Below, piece by piece: positions 33,421 through 45,342 of a stretch of DNA of 64,000 nucleotides (within the stretch, counting starts at the first letter, position 1; each line of letters begins with the position of its first letter). The notes under the pieces were generated by a model. It was not told the origin of the DNA. It was given only the letters and a program-made list of their open reading frames with translations, and ran no database searches. The stretch comes from Hyaloperonospora brassicae. Lineage: Eukaryota > Oomycota > Peronosporomycetes > Peronosporales > Peronosporaceae. Where the stretch lies: NCBI GenBank assembly GCA_947650285.1, contig CANTFL010001475.1:248001-312000 (forward strand). The letters run 5' to 3'. A program made the translations under genes and the position numbers.

Positions 33421-35794
33421 TCGTATGAACGATCCACATCAGTATTGCAATCAGCCAACGCTGTAGACCGGACAGCACTTTCCGGGTTTACCCGCCGATT
33501 ATGCAAGCGTTGGTTTTGAGCCTGTCTAGCAAATGCGCGAAGGAACTGAACCTTGACGATCATCCTTCTTGTCATGCCCTGATAATACGTCGGCGCTACA
33601 TATGTATGGATCCAGCTGGTTTAATGCTGAACGCACTCGGTGTGTGTCTGTGCGCTCATTCTAGCTTAAAAAGAAGGTGTGACCGACGCTATGACTCACA
33701 AACAACGATGCAGACCTACAATTGTTCACTAGCGCAAGCGAAGTGAGCTGGATAACATCGCTGGTGGCGCTTGGCCGCACCGCATGTGACGTACTCGAAG
33801 TCAATACGCTTCAGTGTGAAGGAATGAGTAACGTCTGGCTTCAAATTTAATACGGCCATCTCTACTTCTTTGACTTTCATGTTGAGCCAACAAGCGAATC
33901 AATTTACGTATGAACTCTGTTGCCACTGTGGGAGATGACTGAGCTCGAACGAGCGCCGTAACGTTTGCGGATAAGATCAATTGTAGCGGCTTCAATTGCG
34001 TTCGAATACGTACGAAGTTCGTTCTTACGCGTAGAGGCTGAGTACGAAACGGAAGTGTAACTTATTGTCATTCTTAGTCCGATGATGCGAAACGTTACGA
34101 GAAGCGGCTAATGCTTTCGAGGCACTTCGACAAAAATACATTTTTCGCAACGACATTGACACCTTTCTTCTGCAACATCCGAACTTGCTTTGGGTACACA
34201 CTGCAGCAACGAAGTCGATCTAGCGAACCTTACGATATCGGGCATATACCACGATGCTAAGCATCCAAGCTGTTGTTCATATCCAATTGCCAAGGATACG
34301 GAAAGACTTGGCACTGCTTGACGTGGCAAATCATGATCGCCTCATTGGAAGTCTGACAAGGCGACGTAACTTGTGACGCCAAAAGAAATTACCTTGATAC
34401 ACAACTTAAGCTTGTATAAACATTTGCAAAGGGGTCTAGCTGCCGGCCATTGCAATCCATGCTGGAACGTGCTTCAGTAGGTATTTTACAAAGTAAACAG
34501 TCATGCTTCTCCAGCTATCCGTCACCCAACTCTAGAAGCAACTGGCCAGCTCACTTCAACGTAGTATATCTTTGTCGACACTTGTGCCTAGCTACTAGCG
34601 CTCGCTCGCACTTTCCGTTATCGATGAACTGTCATCGATGAACGGACAACAACGGCGATGGCGATCACCATGCGTGGTCTCATCGTCCGACGTGCATTCA
34701 CCACGTCGGAAGTGCTATGGAATAATGTCGTTTGCAGCTGAATTTGGTGCTGCATACTGGCACTTACGAGCGATGCAGCCGGTAAATACAGCATTGCACA
34801 TTGGCGAATATTGCATCATATACTAGTACGAACAATTTGATTTGTTCGATAATCGATAACTTTGGATAGTAAATGCCATGTTTTGCGCTAAAGCATAATT
34901 TGAAACGCATCCTGCTCCAATCATGGTTACCGCAGCTGAGTAACAACAGAGAAGCGCACGCACTCTTACACATCGCACCTGTATCCCAAAGCTGGCACAA
35001 TAGTACGCGCAACCTTCGTTGTACACCGGCTTGGCTGCTTCTCTTACTTGCGCGCTGAAAATTGTTCTGGACTACATCATCCTACAGAGGGCAGGCCCCC
35101 CATCACATCCAGCATTCATGCAGTTTGGCCGCTCACCGCATTTGCTTCGACCCTTTTCAAACTTGTCCATCGAAAAGCGTGACCGTCGCAATAACCATCC
35201 GATAGAATCAATCGTGCACTGACGCTTATCAACTCAACGACAATGTTCGCGAATAGTAAAAGGCCCCCCCCTCAGGCCATCGTGCACACCCATGTCGCGA
35301 AATGTACGACGTGGCTTTGTGTGAAGCATGAGGCATGTCGACAAAGCTCACATCAATACGATGCAAGCACTGCGGTGTCGGGCGCACATGATGCGACCAC
35401 AAGTGTACAAAGTGGCCGCGTCCGCTTTGCTCACTGACTTTCACGTTTCTTTCCTTTTCCATTCCTTTATTCCAATGGCCACATGTAAGGAAATTAAAAA
35501 AAAACTCACGCGCGCAGCTGTTTATTCGGCCTCCACATCGTGCGCTTTGCGCCGTCGCCAGCGGATTCGAAAAGGTCCGTGGCCTCGAAACCTCGCGAAT
35601 AGCATACAACCACCTGGTTGTCGTCCCTCACGGGTGTATACACACGCACACGCACACGCACGTACACCATTCCATCGCCGTGCGCGCACGTCTGATTCCA
35701 GCCAATCACCACGTCGTGCGCTGCTGGCTCTCTTCCCCTCCCAAAACCGATCAAGCGCTCGCTCGGCCGGGCCCCAGTTCCGCATTCCTCCGAC
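33421..35794. other. Gene-poor stretch upstream of the receptor kinase
   Basis: No supported gene. Minus-strand frames at 33995-33801 and 34329-34108 are short and unrecognised. The last few hundred bases should contain the promoter of the plus-strand receptor kinase. Confidence 0.5.
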
Positions 35795-38700
35795 ATGCGA
35801 CTCGTGCACTGGTCGCTGCTGCCGCTCGGCGCGTCGCTTCTGCCGCCGGCCGTCGCCGACACAGACGCCTCGGCGTCGTCCGCTGCTTCGTCTGTCGCCT
35901 GGTGCGCCGACGCCAGTGCCAGCGCTGTGCTCACGTACTGCGGAGACGCCTGCGAGGCCGGCGACCCGTGCGTCCAGTACCGCGAGGCGTCGAGCTGCAG
36001 CGACGCGTCGCGCAACGACTGCGAGCGCCACAGCTCTGCGTGCACGTTCCAGTGCCTCGACGCGTACAATTCGGTCGCGCGCAAGTTCACTGTGTTTGTC
36101 AAAGAGCCAGAGCCGTCGGACACGTGGACGGCCAGTGAGAGTGGCAGTGAGGCCGCTGCGTTCCCCAGCGCCGCTTTCGACGCCGTCACGGGCGTCGTCT
36201 ACACGGAAACGACGCGGAACATGTGCGTGTTGTGCTGTCTGCGCGTGTCCAGCGCCGTTTGCTTGTTTTGCGTGCTTTTCTGTCGGTCAGAAATTGGTGT
36301 CTGGGACAGGAGGAGTCGGTGGGGAGTGGGGACGGCCTGATGTGCTGACGTGCGACTCGTTTTGCTTACTTGCAGTCAGATCACCGGGTTCGATGACACG
36401 AACGTGCAGAAAGGTGCACTGAAGACAGTGACGTTTGACGCAAACACGTTTGCGACGGCGAAAGTGCTGGAACAATTGTCAGTGGAGAGCGAACATTAGT
36501 GTTTTGCTTGCTCTTTCGTCAGTGACATGAGCTGCAGTGTTGACAGCTGTGGTGCATGTGGCGCGTGTGATGGACTGTGTGGCTGATTGTGTGCAGGATC
36601 TTGACCAACCTGGATCTCAAAGTGCTTCCTACTGGGTTCTTGCCGACCACGGTGTCTTTACTGTAGGTGGCGTTGGTGGGCTTTGTGTGTGTGTGTGTCT
36701 GTTTGATTTATTTGTATCGCCGAGTGGCAGCTTTTACTTGAATTCGCTGCAGTTGTCGTGTTTCTGACTAGCTCACGATGAATATTGCGCGACTATATGT
36801 TTGTCTCGTTTGTTTTTTTCTGGCGTCGAAAGAACAATTGAGAATTGCAACTTGGCCAGCCTACCGTCTCAATTGGGAAACCTTGCAAACAACAATTTGG
36901 TGACGCTGTGAGTTTGTGTATGCCGTTTTCTACGTGCATGCGCCGAGACTGACCTGCTGCATCTTGTGTGTGCTTCGACGCAGGAACCTGAACAAGAACA
37001 CAATGACTAGTGTGACGGATTCGGATAGCTCGGTCACAAAGACTTTGCAGGGGCTGACTACGCTGTACGTACATTCTGATATTTTATGGCGTGCTTCTGA
37101 TTGCAGACACTTGACATGTTACGCACTTGCTTTTTGCACGTGACTGCTTGCATTGCAGAAACCTGACAGACAACTCTATCGCCACGTTTGAAGTGTCGCT
37201 TCCATCGATCAATACATTGTACGGTCTTTTTCTTTCATATCCGCCAAGTTACAGGGGACTTGACATTGTTTTCGCTGCTTATGGCTTTCAGAGACTTGTC
37301 ACATAACAAACTGACCGAGTTTCCAACCGTTGTCTTTAATATGACGAATCTCAACATCCTGTGCGTATGCTACCTGACTTGTTTTCTGCTTGTGTGAGTT
37401 ATGTGCTTACACACGTGTGCGCCGTACATTGTTTGTAGAAATATGGCTGGCAACAGCATCAGCGCGTTGGCCGTAACGACCGTACAATATAATTTCCTGC
37501 GGAGACTGTCACCCGATAGCAAGTTGGGCATTACCACCAGCGCTTGCCCTCGCGGCGTCGCCACCGACGTTTTGGACTCGGTGGTCTGCGTGTCTGATGA
37601 TGCTGCGTCTCTTTCAGGTGGGGCGGCTACTGAGCGTCTGATGCGTTGTTGGATACGGCGTGCTGGCACTTTTTGCTAACTCTCTTTGTGTCAAATTCCA
37701 GACTCTTCTTCAGGCAGTAGCACTCTGATTATTGCCGTTGTCGTGCTGGCAATAGTAGTTGTGCTCGGTACTGCAGGATTCTTCTTTTACCGGCACCGTA
37801 TGAAAAACCGCGGGTGTTACGGCGCGAGTACACCAAATATGGTGGGAATGGCGACTCCTCTATCCGCGAACATTGTTCCTGCACGCAACAGGGCAGGAAG
37901 CCGTGGTCGTGCGTCATCACAACAGCGACCTCCGGTTGGCGGCGGTCGTACCCCTCGCAGTTCGATTCCGAACCTGTTGCAACTCGCTGGATTTTCGGAC
38001 CGCGGTAAGAAAATGTCCGATGCGCAACCCCGTCGTAGCAGCTTGCAGTCTACGTTCCCCCTTGGAGGAGGCAATCAATCTCGGAGCTCCATCATCAGTG
38101 CCAGGGTGGTCCGAATTCCAGGCGACGAGATCAACTACACTCGCAAAATTGCTAAGGGTGCTTTTGGCGAGGTATGGCTAGCGTTATATGGTGAGGATTT
38201 AGTTGCTGTCAAGAAACTGATCACTGTCGAAGGAACGAGCGTGCGAGAATTCGTTACGGAACTAAACTTGCTAGCATCGTTATCGCATCGATGCATTCTT
38301 TCTCTGGTCGGTGCTTGCTGGGACGACGGATTGAGCGATATCCAGATTGTCATGGAGTACATGGATTCTGGCGACTTGTTGTCGGTTCTTCGGACGAACC
38401 CACCGTCAGCGCTGACTTGGGAGAATGGCAAGGCTACATACTGTTTACAAGTGTGCGAGGCAGTTTATTACTTACACAGCTTTCAGCCCGCACTGATTCA
38501 TCGCGATATCAAGTCACGTAACATTTTGGTGGATTCCGAGAAGGGAGCAAAATTGTCTGATTTTGGCGAGAGTCGTGAACGTACTGTGGCGCGAACAATG
38601 ACGGCTGGCGTTGGCACAGCTCGCTGGGTGGCGCCTGAAATTATTCTAGGCGAGGATTACAGCGAACTCGCTGATATTTACTCGCTCGGTGTCTTGCTAA

Positions 38701-38948
38701 CAGAAATGGACACGCACCAGATTCCGTACCAGACACTGGGTCTCGAGGAGTCAACGATTGTCCAGCAGGTTGCTGTAGGAAAGCTGAGGCCGAAGGTATC
38801 GGACACCTGTCCAGAGACTATCCGCCGATTGACTCACGAGTGTCTCCAGTACGACCCCAGTCTACGGCCGTCAGCGGCCCGCGTGCTTCAGACTCTCTTG
38901 GCCTCACCGCTGGTTCGCCAGCCATCGAATAATCAAACAGCAGACTAG
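35795..38948 (+). CDS. LRR receptor-like kinase (TKL group), nine exons
   Basis: Exons are 35795-36222, 36376-36477, 36597-36662, 36833-36907, 36984-37064, 37159-37218, 37292-37360, 37439-37617 and 37702-38948, giving 768 residues in consistent phase. Exon 1 has a signal peptide (MRLVHWSLLPLGASLLPPAVA) and a Cys-rich ectodomain. Exons 3-7 each encode one leucine-rich repeat (e.g. DLSHNKLTEFP) and are 66, 75, 81, 60 and 69 bp, all flanked by phase-2 introns. Exon 9 has the transmembrane helix (TLIIAVVVLAIVVVLGTAGFFF) and the kinase domain: glycine loop AKGAFGEV with the first Gly replaced by Ala, AVKKL lysine, HRDIKSRN, DFG followed by ES, WVAPEI, and the final Arg of subdomain XI. It is probably an active surface receptor of unknown ligand. 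Confidence 0.9.
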
Positions 38949-39289
38949 AGCCGACTAGATAGCGGGTTATATGCGTTCGTCGTCAAGAATGCGGCGGGCG
39001 TCTTTTTGCCTCGAAGATCCAACCATTAGTGCTGTATCTCGTTGTGTCAAGATTTGGTGGATGTATTTTTTCCTGAATTATCGTATTGGCCGTCCTCCTT
39101 TCCTGTTGCTGCAGACACGGCTTTCTGTCGCCCATTGCAGCGCGGCTGCCTTGTTGGCGCTGGTTTGAGCTTAAGTCATCGTCAGAACTCTCACTTATTG
39201 ACGGCCGATTCATCTCGATCGATACATCGTGGCGGCTGTTGACGGGTTTGACGATCGTGCCACTTCTGTTCCGTGAAGCATTGCACGAC

Positions 39290-40560
39290 TTAGTATGACC
39301 GCGAGAAAGAAGGCACTGTTGATGCAATGTGGCATTTCGGAACAGCGCCTTCACGTATTGTGCGCTTGTATTGGCTAGCATCGACCTTCAGTGTGCTTGT
39401 CGCCGGCCAAAGCAAACGACAGTAATTGCTGCTGAATGAAGCTGGTGCTCGAGTGACGATGGCTTCTGCTAGCGCGTTGATGAACTGTGGATGTCGGACA
39501 GGTATTCCGCTGAAAGCTTGCGGAAAAGGGTCAGTTGGAGGCATGAAGGCGACTGTAGCCGCAGCATTCCTTTGTAGAATCGCACTCAAGTTACAGTTGC
39601 GCGGGGTCAGCAAATCTGTTGTAGCCTCTCACTTTTGCTGCTATGGATGAAGGCTTACGACCGGGGTCGATACAAGCTATCCTGGTCATTAGACCTGCCA
39701 GGTCTTCACGAAATTTGGCCTTGCCCATTCAGCTCGTCGTGTTGCGATCATTTCGACTCGTTGCCGACCTGCAGCAAGTTGACGTGACATCAATGCAATG
39801 TGCATGTCTCTGGTGATGGAGTTGTAGCATTGGCGGCTGGACGTGGTGAACAGCCTTTGCTCATTGTGAGGAACGTGCGATGCTCCGAAAGACATCAGCT
39901 TATACAAGTAGCAGAGGGAGTTGTTGACGTCGTCAGGTGCCGTAGTTGACGCGATTCCATGCTGTGTGGTTCACCAAGTAGCTGCGGTACCTGTCTCCAC
40001 GATGTTGAAGCGACGAACAATGAAAGAGTCAATGCGAGGTTGGACGACACAAAGCTCGCACGATCGTTTTGTACGAGCGCTTGACTTGACTTGGAGGATC
40101 ACTGGATGTTTTGTGTCTGGCGGCAGGTACGACTTTTGTTTGAAGCTCAGTTTTCGACGGTCATTGGTTTGCATCAAAGCAGTACGAGAGTCTGTCGATG
40201 AGTGGCTTATAGCAGGGAGTTAGAAACCCACTTGGGAACACCGATGTTATTAGGCTTGATAGCAGCAGAGTAGTTTATAGGACGGTGGGGAGGTAGCAGA
40301 AGCAGGACGGCTGCATCGCTAAGCTAGAAGGAATGTATACCATGACAGATTCTCGAATTTCGGTGAGGCGTTCATCCACACACGAGAGGCAGACAACGAG
40401 ACGTGTTGAACGTGACATTCGGTATGTGCGGCATTCGTATTCTTCGCTAGAGACAGGACGTGCAGTAAATGTGGTGATGTCCCTATACTTGCAAAAAGTA
40501 TCGTCTACAGACAAGTGCGCAGACGCACATCCATCTACGCGGATGCACGTGTTTGTCATG
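39290..40560 (-). pseudogene. Unrecognised degenerate coding region
   Basis: Several minus-strand frames of 65-105 codons have protein-like composition but are broken by stops and frame changes: 40559-40275, 40177-39971 (ending RRFNIVETG), a shifted piece reading YRSYLVNHTAWNRVNYG at about 39985-39930, 39907-39689 (LCYLYKLMSFGASHVPHNEQ) and 39613-39290 (DPFPQAFSGIPVRHPQF). The order suggests one decayed gene reading away from GFAT towards the receptor kinase. I do not recognise the family. Confidence 0.35.
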
Positions 40561-40694
40561 GTGCAAGGACTACTGCATCGTTGTGTATTTTCTAATGTTT
40601 GCTGCTCGAAGACTATGAATGCGAGGAAGATTAATGACTACCATCAAGCTATCGAGTATACAGTCCTTTTCGGGCAGGCTGGCGAATCTACACT

Positions 40695-42974
40695 CTAATC
40701 CACGGTGACCGCCTTGGCCAGGTTACGCGGCAAATCGGGGTTGATACCCTTGCGCAGAGCAAGCTCGTACGCAATCAGCTGCAGCGGAATGGTCGCGAGT
40801 AGAGCGGTCATGGGGCCATTCGTCGAGATCGGAATCACCTCGTCAGCAATGTTCTTGCACATCGCCGGGTTGTCCGTAATGACAATGGTGTGCGCACCAC
40901 GGGCACGCACGGACTCAGCGGCGGTCTTCATGAACGAGGCGTGCTCGTCATCCAGCACGATCAAAATGATCGGCGTGGCACCAAACTTACCACCATCTTC
41001 CCCTTCAATGAGCGCAAAGGGACCGTGCTTCAGTGCGCCGCCAGGGTAGCCCTCAGCGTGCAAGTACGTGATCTCCTTGATCTTCAGCGCACCTTCGTAG
41101 GCGATAGGCTCGCCGTATCCTCGACCAAGCACAAAAAGGTGCTCAGCGGACACCAACTTGTCAGCAATCTTTGCGCACTGGTCCCGCGAGCGCAACGCCA
41201 TGCCAATTGCGATTGGAAGGCGGTGCAGGCTCTGGATCAGCTCCGCCATCTTGGCACGGTTACCGTCAGGGCGATTCTGCGCAAACCACGACGCAATGAG
41301 TCCCACGACCGTGACCTGAGTAACAAACGCTTTGGTGCTAGCAACAGCATTCTCGCGACCAGCGTTCAGGTACACGCCGCATTTTGTTGTGCGCGCGATG
41401 AGTGATCCCACAGTGTTTACGACCGAGAATGTTGGCACTTCAGATTGCAGCTCTTCAGCAGTCTTCAAAGCACGGTGGACATCCTTCGTCTCGCCAGATT
41501 GGGACAAAACAAGCAAACCGCCATCCTTTTTCGGAAATCGATCACTAGTGCATTCCGATGCATCCTCTGTGGCCACACTCTCGAACGCATTGAGTGATCG
41601 CATCAGCTTCGCGCCGTACTTGCTTGCATAGAGTGAGGTGCCACACGCAGCAATCAGGAGATGCTTGATATGAAGCATTCGTTCTTTCTCCGCCTCTAAC
41701 CCACCAAGATAGACGTGGTCATCCGACACGCGGCCACCGTATCCCAATGATGCCGCCACCGCTTTTGGTTGCTCCATAATCTCACGCAACGTCCAGTGTG
41801 GATATGGTGCCGGCGAGAGTCGCACCTTAACATCTGGCGCCACGGCCAATCGGCTAGTCGGGAAACGCTGCAAGAACCCTTCTTCTTTGCCATCGTCGTT
41901 CGGGTTCAACTCTGCCGAGTCGCTTTTGATCACTGCTACTTCGCCATCCTTCAGCGAGACAAATCGCTTGGCATAGCGACTAAAAGCTGTGGTCTCAGAC
42001 GCCACGAACATCTCGTTCGATCCGTATCCGATGCACAAGGGCGATCCATTGCGTGCAATGACAATCTTGCCCGGTTCGTCCCGTGCCATGACACAAAGTC
42101 CCCACGTGCCTTCTAGTTTCTTGAGCGCCAGCCGCACTGCCGTGAGCAAATCCGCTCCCTCACCCATCAGGTGTCCAATGAGCTGCGCCGCCACTTCCGT
42201 GTCCGTCTGCGACGAAAAGGCAACGCCTTCGTCCAGTAGCTCCTGTTTCACTTCGTAATAGTTTGTAAACGTGCCATTGTGCACGAGAGCTACGCGTCCA
42301 TGCATGTCCATGTGCGGGTGCGAATTGCAGTCCGTCTTGGCACCGTGCGTCGCCCAGCGCGTGTGTGCAATACCGGCCGTATTACCCTCGTGCTTGCCTT
42401 TGGTCTCGCGCAACAAATGAATCGAGTCGGCTGTGCCAACTACCGAAGCAAATTTCGTCGTAACCAAAGGTGCTGCTCCCTCCCTCTTGGCTGCAGCCAC
42501 TTCATCTCCTTCTTCATCAGTAGTCTCGCCGTCCGTGCTTGTACTCGCCCTACTAGTGCTACTAGTAGTAGCAGTGTTTGACTGCGTGGTCATGCCCGCC
42601 GAGTCGTAGCCACGGTTCTGGAGAATCGTCAGTCCTTCCAACAGAAACTCCGATGCGCTCTGTGTCTTGCTCACGACGCCGACGATACCACAGCAGTCAG
42701 CCGACGAGTGGTCGTATGAAAGATACGCCGTCATCGATAGGCCAATTGTACCTGCAGCAAGCGCCACAAGCCACGAAGAGCTCGAGTCATAACGGAAGTG
42801 ACAGCGATGTCGGTACTGCTGTTGGGACGGACGCGGGTGCGGGTGACAGTGATGGTGACGGTCACTGACAGGGGCGGGAGAGACGGAGATGGAGCTTGAA
42901 ACTGCAGTTGCGCGCACTGCGCCCCGCGTCGAGAGCGCGCGACGCGCAGGAGAGAGCAGCAAGCGGCGCCACAT
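40695..42974 (-). CDS. GFPT: Glutamine--fructose-6-phosphate aminotransferase with N-terminal extension
   Basis: A single exon of 759 residues from the ATG at 42974. The class-II glutamine amidotransferase domain begins at C95 (CGIVGVV), with NRGYDSAGM, HTRWATHG, HPH and HNG motifs. It is followed by two SIS (sugar isomerase) domains with LSQSGETKD, and the canonical end DLPRNLAKAVTVD. The enzyme makes glucosamine-6-phosphate, the entry to UDP-GlcNAc. In known family members the catalytic Cys is the N-terminal residue after removal of Met. Here about 94 residues precede it: an Arg/Ser-rich, mitochondrion-like segment and a hydrophobic helix (SWLVALAAGTIGLSMTAYL, about 68-85). A Ser/Thr/acidic insert lies within the amidotransferase domain. 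An upstream ATG-less extension to 43196 looks non-coding. Confidence 0.9.
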   Translation of the reverse strand: MWRRLLLSPARRALSTRGAVRATAVSSSISVSPAPVSDRHHHCHPHPRPSQQQYRHRCHFRYDSSSSWLVALAAGTIGLSMTAYLSYDHSSADCCGIVGVVSKTQSASEFLLEGLTILQNRGYDSAGMTTQSNTATTSSTSRASTSTDGETTDEEGDEVAAAKREGAAPLVTTKFASVVGTADSIHLLRETKGKHEGNTAGIAHTRWATHGAKTDCNSHPHMDMHGRVALVHNGTFTNYYEVKQELLDEGVAFSSQTDTEVAAQLIGHLMGEGADLLTAVRLALKKLEGTWGLCVMARDEPGKIVIARNGSPLCIGYGSNEMFVASETTAFSRYAKRFVSLKDGEVAVIKSDSAELNPNDDGKEEGFLQRFPTSRLAVAPDVKVRLSPAPYPHWTLREIMEQPKAVAASLGYGGRVSDDHVYLGGLEAEKERMLHIKHLLIAACGTSLYASKYGAKLMRSLNAFESVATEDASECTSDRFPKKDGGLLVLSQSGETKDVHRALKTAEELQSEVPTFSVVNTVGSLIARTTKCGVYLNAGRENAVASTKAFVTQVTVVGLIASWFAQNRPDGNRAKMAELIQSLHRLPIAIGMALRSRDQCAKIADKLVSAEHLFVLGRGYGEPIAYEGALKIKEITYLHAEGYPGGALKHGPFALIEGEDGGKFGATPIILIVLDDEHASFMKTAAESVRARGAHTIVITDNPAMCKNIADEVIPISTNGPMTALLATIPLQLIAYELALRKGINPDLPRNLAKAVTVD

Positions 42975-43659
42975 GGCGGTCAGAGGGGCAAACGAAGAGC
43001 TCCGATACAGCGATTGGTGGAAATCGTGACACGTTGTTGTACTGCGGCGAAAGGGGCAATTGTGATTTGGTAGTAATTGTGTCGTCGTCGCGTTGTGTCC
43101 AGAAACGAGAAATAGAGAGCAAAGTCGGAGGTGGCACATCTTTTTAGTCGATCTGTGTGTGTGTGTGCTGCTTGACCTGCGTCGGTGCGAGGTCAAGTCA
43201 CTGACTCTCGAGAGTATGTGGACGAGAAAAGCTGACGGATCACGAGGTGATCACAAGAACGTGTTGATCTTGATGCGAGTGTTCTGCGAAATTCAGTTAC
43301 ACGAGCTCCCACCAAATTTAGATGATGGTGCGTGGACTGGATACGCATCCAGAATTATCGTCGAGATGGCACTCTTCCTTTCTCTTTGCGTTCGAAAGCG
43401 TGCAGATTGAGAATCGCTTGGCATTACGAGCTGTGAGGTACAGCGCTCATTACTGTAACCGAGTGAGAAGAGTTTCTTGTAGCGCAGACAGCAGCGAAAA
43501 GTGTGTACATATTATGAGACGCACGTTTGCTGGATCAAACCAAAATAAAACATGATCAACTTACGTTTGGGCGTGCACATCCCGATGAACTGCGCACGTC
43601 AGCGTTGGTGGTGACCTCAAGCCCTCACATGTGCGTTGCTGTCGATATTACTAGGCAGA

Positions 43660-44119
43660 AACGTGGAGTAGAACGTGGCGAGACGTTACGTGTCATTAGC
43701 ACGAATTGAGTTTTAATATTATCAAAATCGTAAACATTCCCGAATGTTACTCTTGCAAGTCAATGTTGTAGAAACATCACCTGAAGATGTGATATTCGGC
43801 ACTGATCCACTGTTGAGTTCTATTGGCCATGACATCAAGCATATAGACAAAATTGCTGCTGGACGCGCGCAATGTGTTGAGCGAGATTACACACTACAAT
43901 TTGTTGTTAAAAATAGCTCAAGTAGGATAAAGAAGGTTTGTCCATGGGGCCCATTTTAAATTTACAGTCTTCCTTTTCTTCTTCTTTGAGCAAGAGTTGA
44001 TCCAAATCTTCAGTTCCTTTACACGCACGGTGTACGTGACATATAGGAGGCACATCCTTGATATGTTTCGGTACAAGCGCTTACCATTTATCTGGTAAGA
44101 AGTGTTTTCCATGAAATGT
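43660..44119 (+). repeat. Diverged LTR fragment of the Gypsy family
   Basis: It contains ATTGCTGCTGGACGCGCGCAATGTGTTGAGCGAGA (43850-43885), the LTR core in the same orientation as 27915-28382. It also has CACGCACGGTGTACGTGA, shared with 24720 and 28290. The start is approximate. Confidence 0.6.
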
Positions 44120-44735
44120 ATGCTGTCTACAACACCTAAGTCTACCGTCTTTTTTTGCTCGATAGATCGTTGCTAGATCCACAACAAACCTTCTTATGCA
44201 CAATCCATGAACAGATTTGTCGAGAATAGTGTAAGGATATATCTATCGAGTCGTGAGTAAAGGTCATCAAGCCAGCATTATGTGATGCCTAGTACCAACA
44301 CTTACACTTTCTTGTTACAGGAAAGCGTGAGCAGGAACCATGTCTACAGCATTACCGGTAAGCATGATAATCCTGGTCTATATGTTCATTACACATACAT
44401 AAAGTAAATCAAAGCCAATACAGCGCTGTCGGCATGTATCATTGCCGTGTCTATATAAGTCTTGCAGCCCTCGAGCAATACAAGATGCTATACGTGGCTT
44501 GTGCATCCGACGTCAATTGTCGTATGTGTCTGTCGTCTAGCAAACACCTGCCTTCGAGCGCCACGAGAGGCATGTCGATTGTAAAGCGTACACCACCGTG
44601 AGCTGTCTGTAATAACGATGACGAATTGTTGTCGTTACGATGCCGTGTTCCATGTTGCGGGTCGAAAATCTCTTGCTAGCAAACACGCAATATTGCGCAG
44701 CTTCTTTTCCCATGGTTTATGATCCGAAATGAGTG
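44115..44735 (+). repeat. Dispersed 0.6-kb repeat, copy 2
   Basis: Inverted copy of 32770-33420. The strand given is the one matching the minus strand of copy 1. It directly abuts the LTR fragment. The region 44736-45342 that follows has no supported gene. Confidence 0.8.
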
Positions 44736-45342
44736 ATCATGTGAGCGTTTCTGTGCGATGAAGTCGGCTATTGTCGTATTTGCTAATCAAAAAGATACAT
44801 AGACTTGATAGGGTCGTATCTGAAACAAATTATGGACTTCAGCCACTCGATAGTCCTTACGGCTTCCAGCCATTTGATGTTTCTACCTTGTAATCTCCTT
44901 TTGCAACTTGTCTTATCCTAGATTATTATTTGTTGCTAACACCTCTTAGCGAAAGTCTGTTGTGTCACATACATGACAAGACAAATAGCGTGGTATGGGA
45001 AAATTAGCATCGTGGGCATCCCGAACACCAGGTCGTAGGTGTCAGCCACAATAATCTCGATCATGGCAGAACTTAGACCCTCGCTCAACCGCATGATACC
45101 CTCATATCAAAATAATAATTACATCTACTGTCGATGATAAGTTGTGCAAAACCACCCTACTTGAATGTGCAAACAAAAGACCAACGATTGCGTGCCGAGA
45201 TACTTATCGCTGCAATAGGACTACAATACACTCCGACATGATGTGCGAGCGAATAGTGCATGCCTATGCTGCCAAGCTTGAGCTCTTAAGAATGTCAATT
45301 AATATTTACTTGAATTAGTGTGTAACTAAATCGTCCGTCCAT

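Noticed and set aside
44736..45342. Continuation of the Gypsy pol gene
   Set aside because: No RNase H or integrase motif could be read in any frame.
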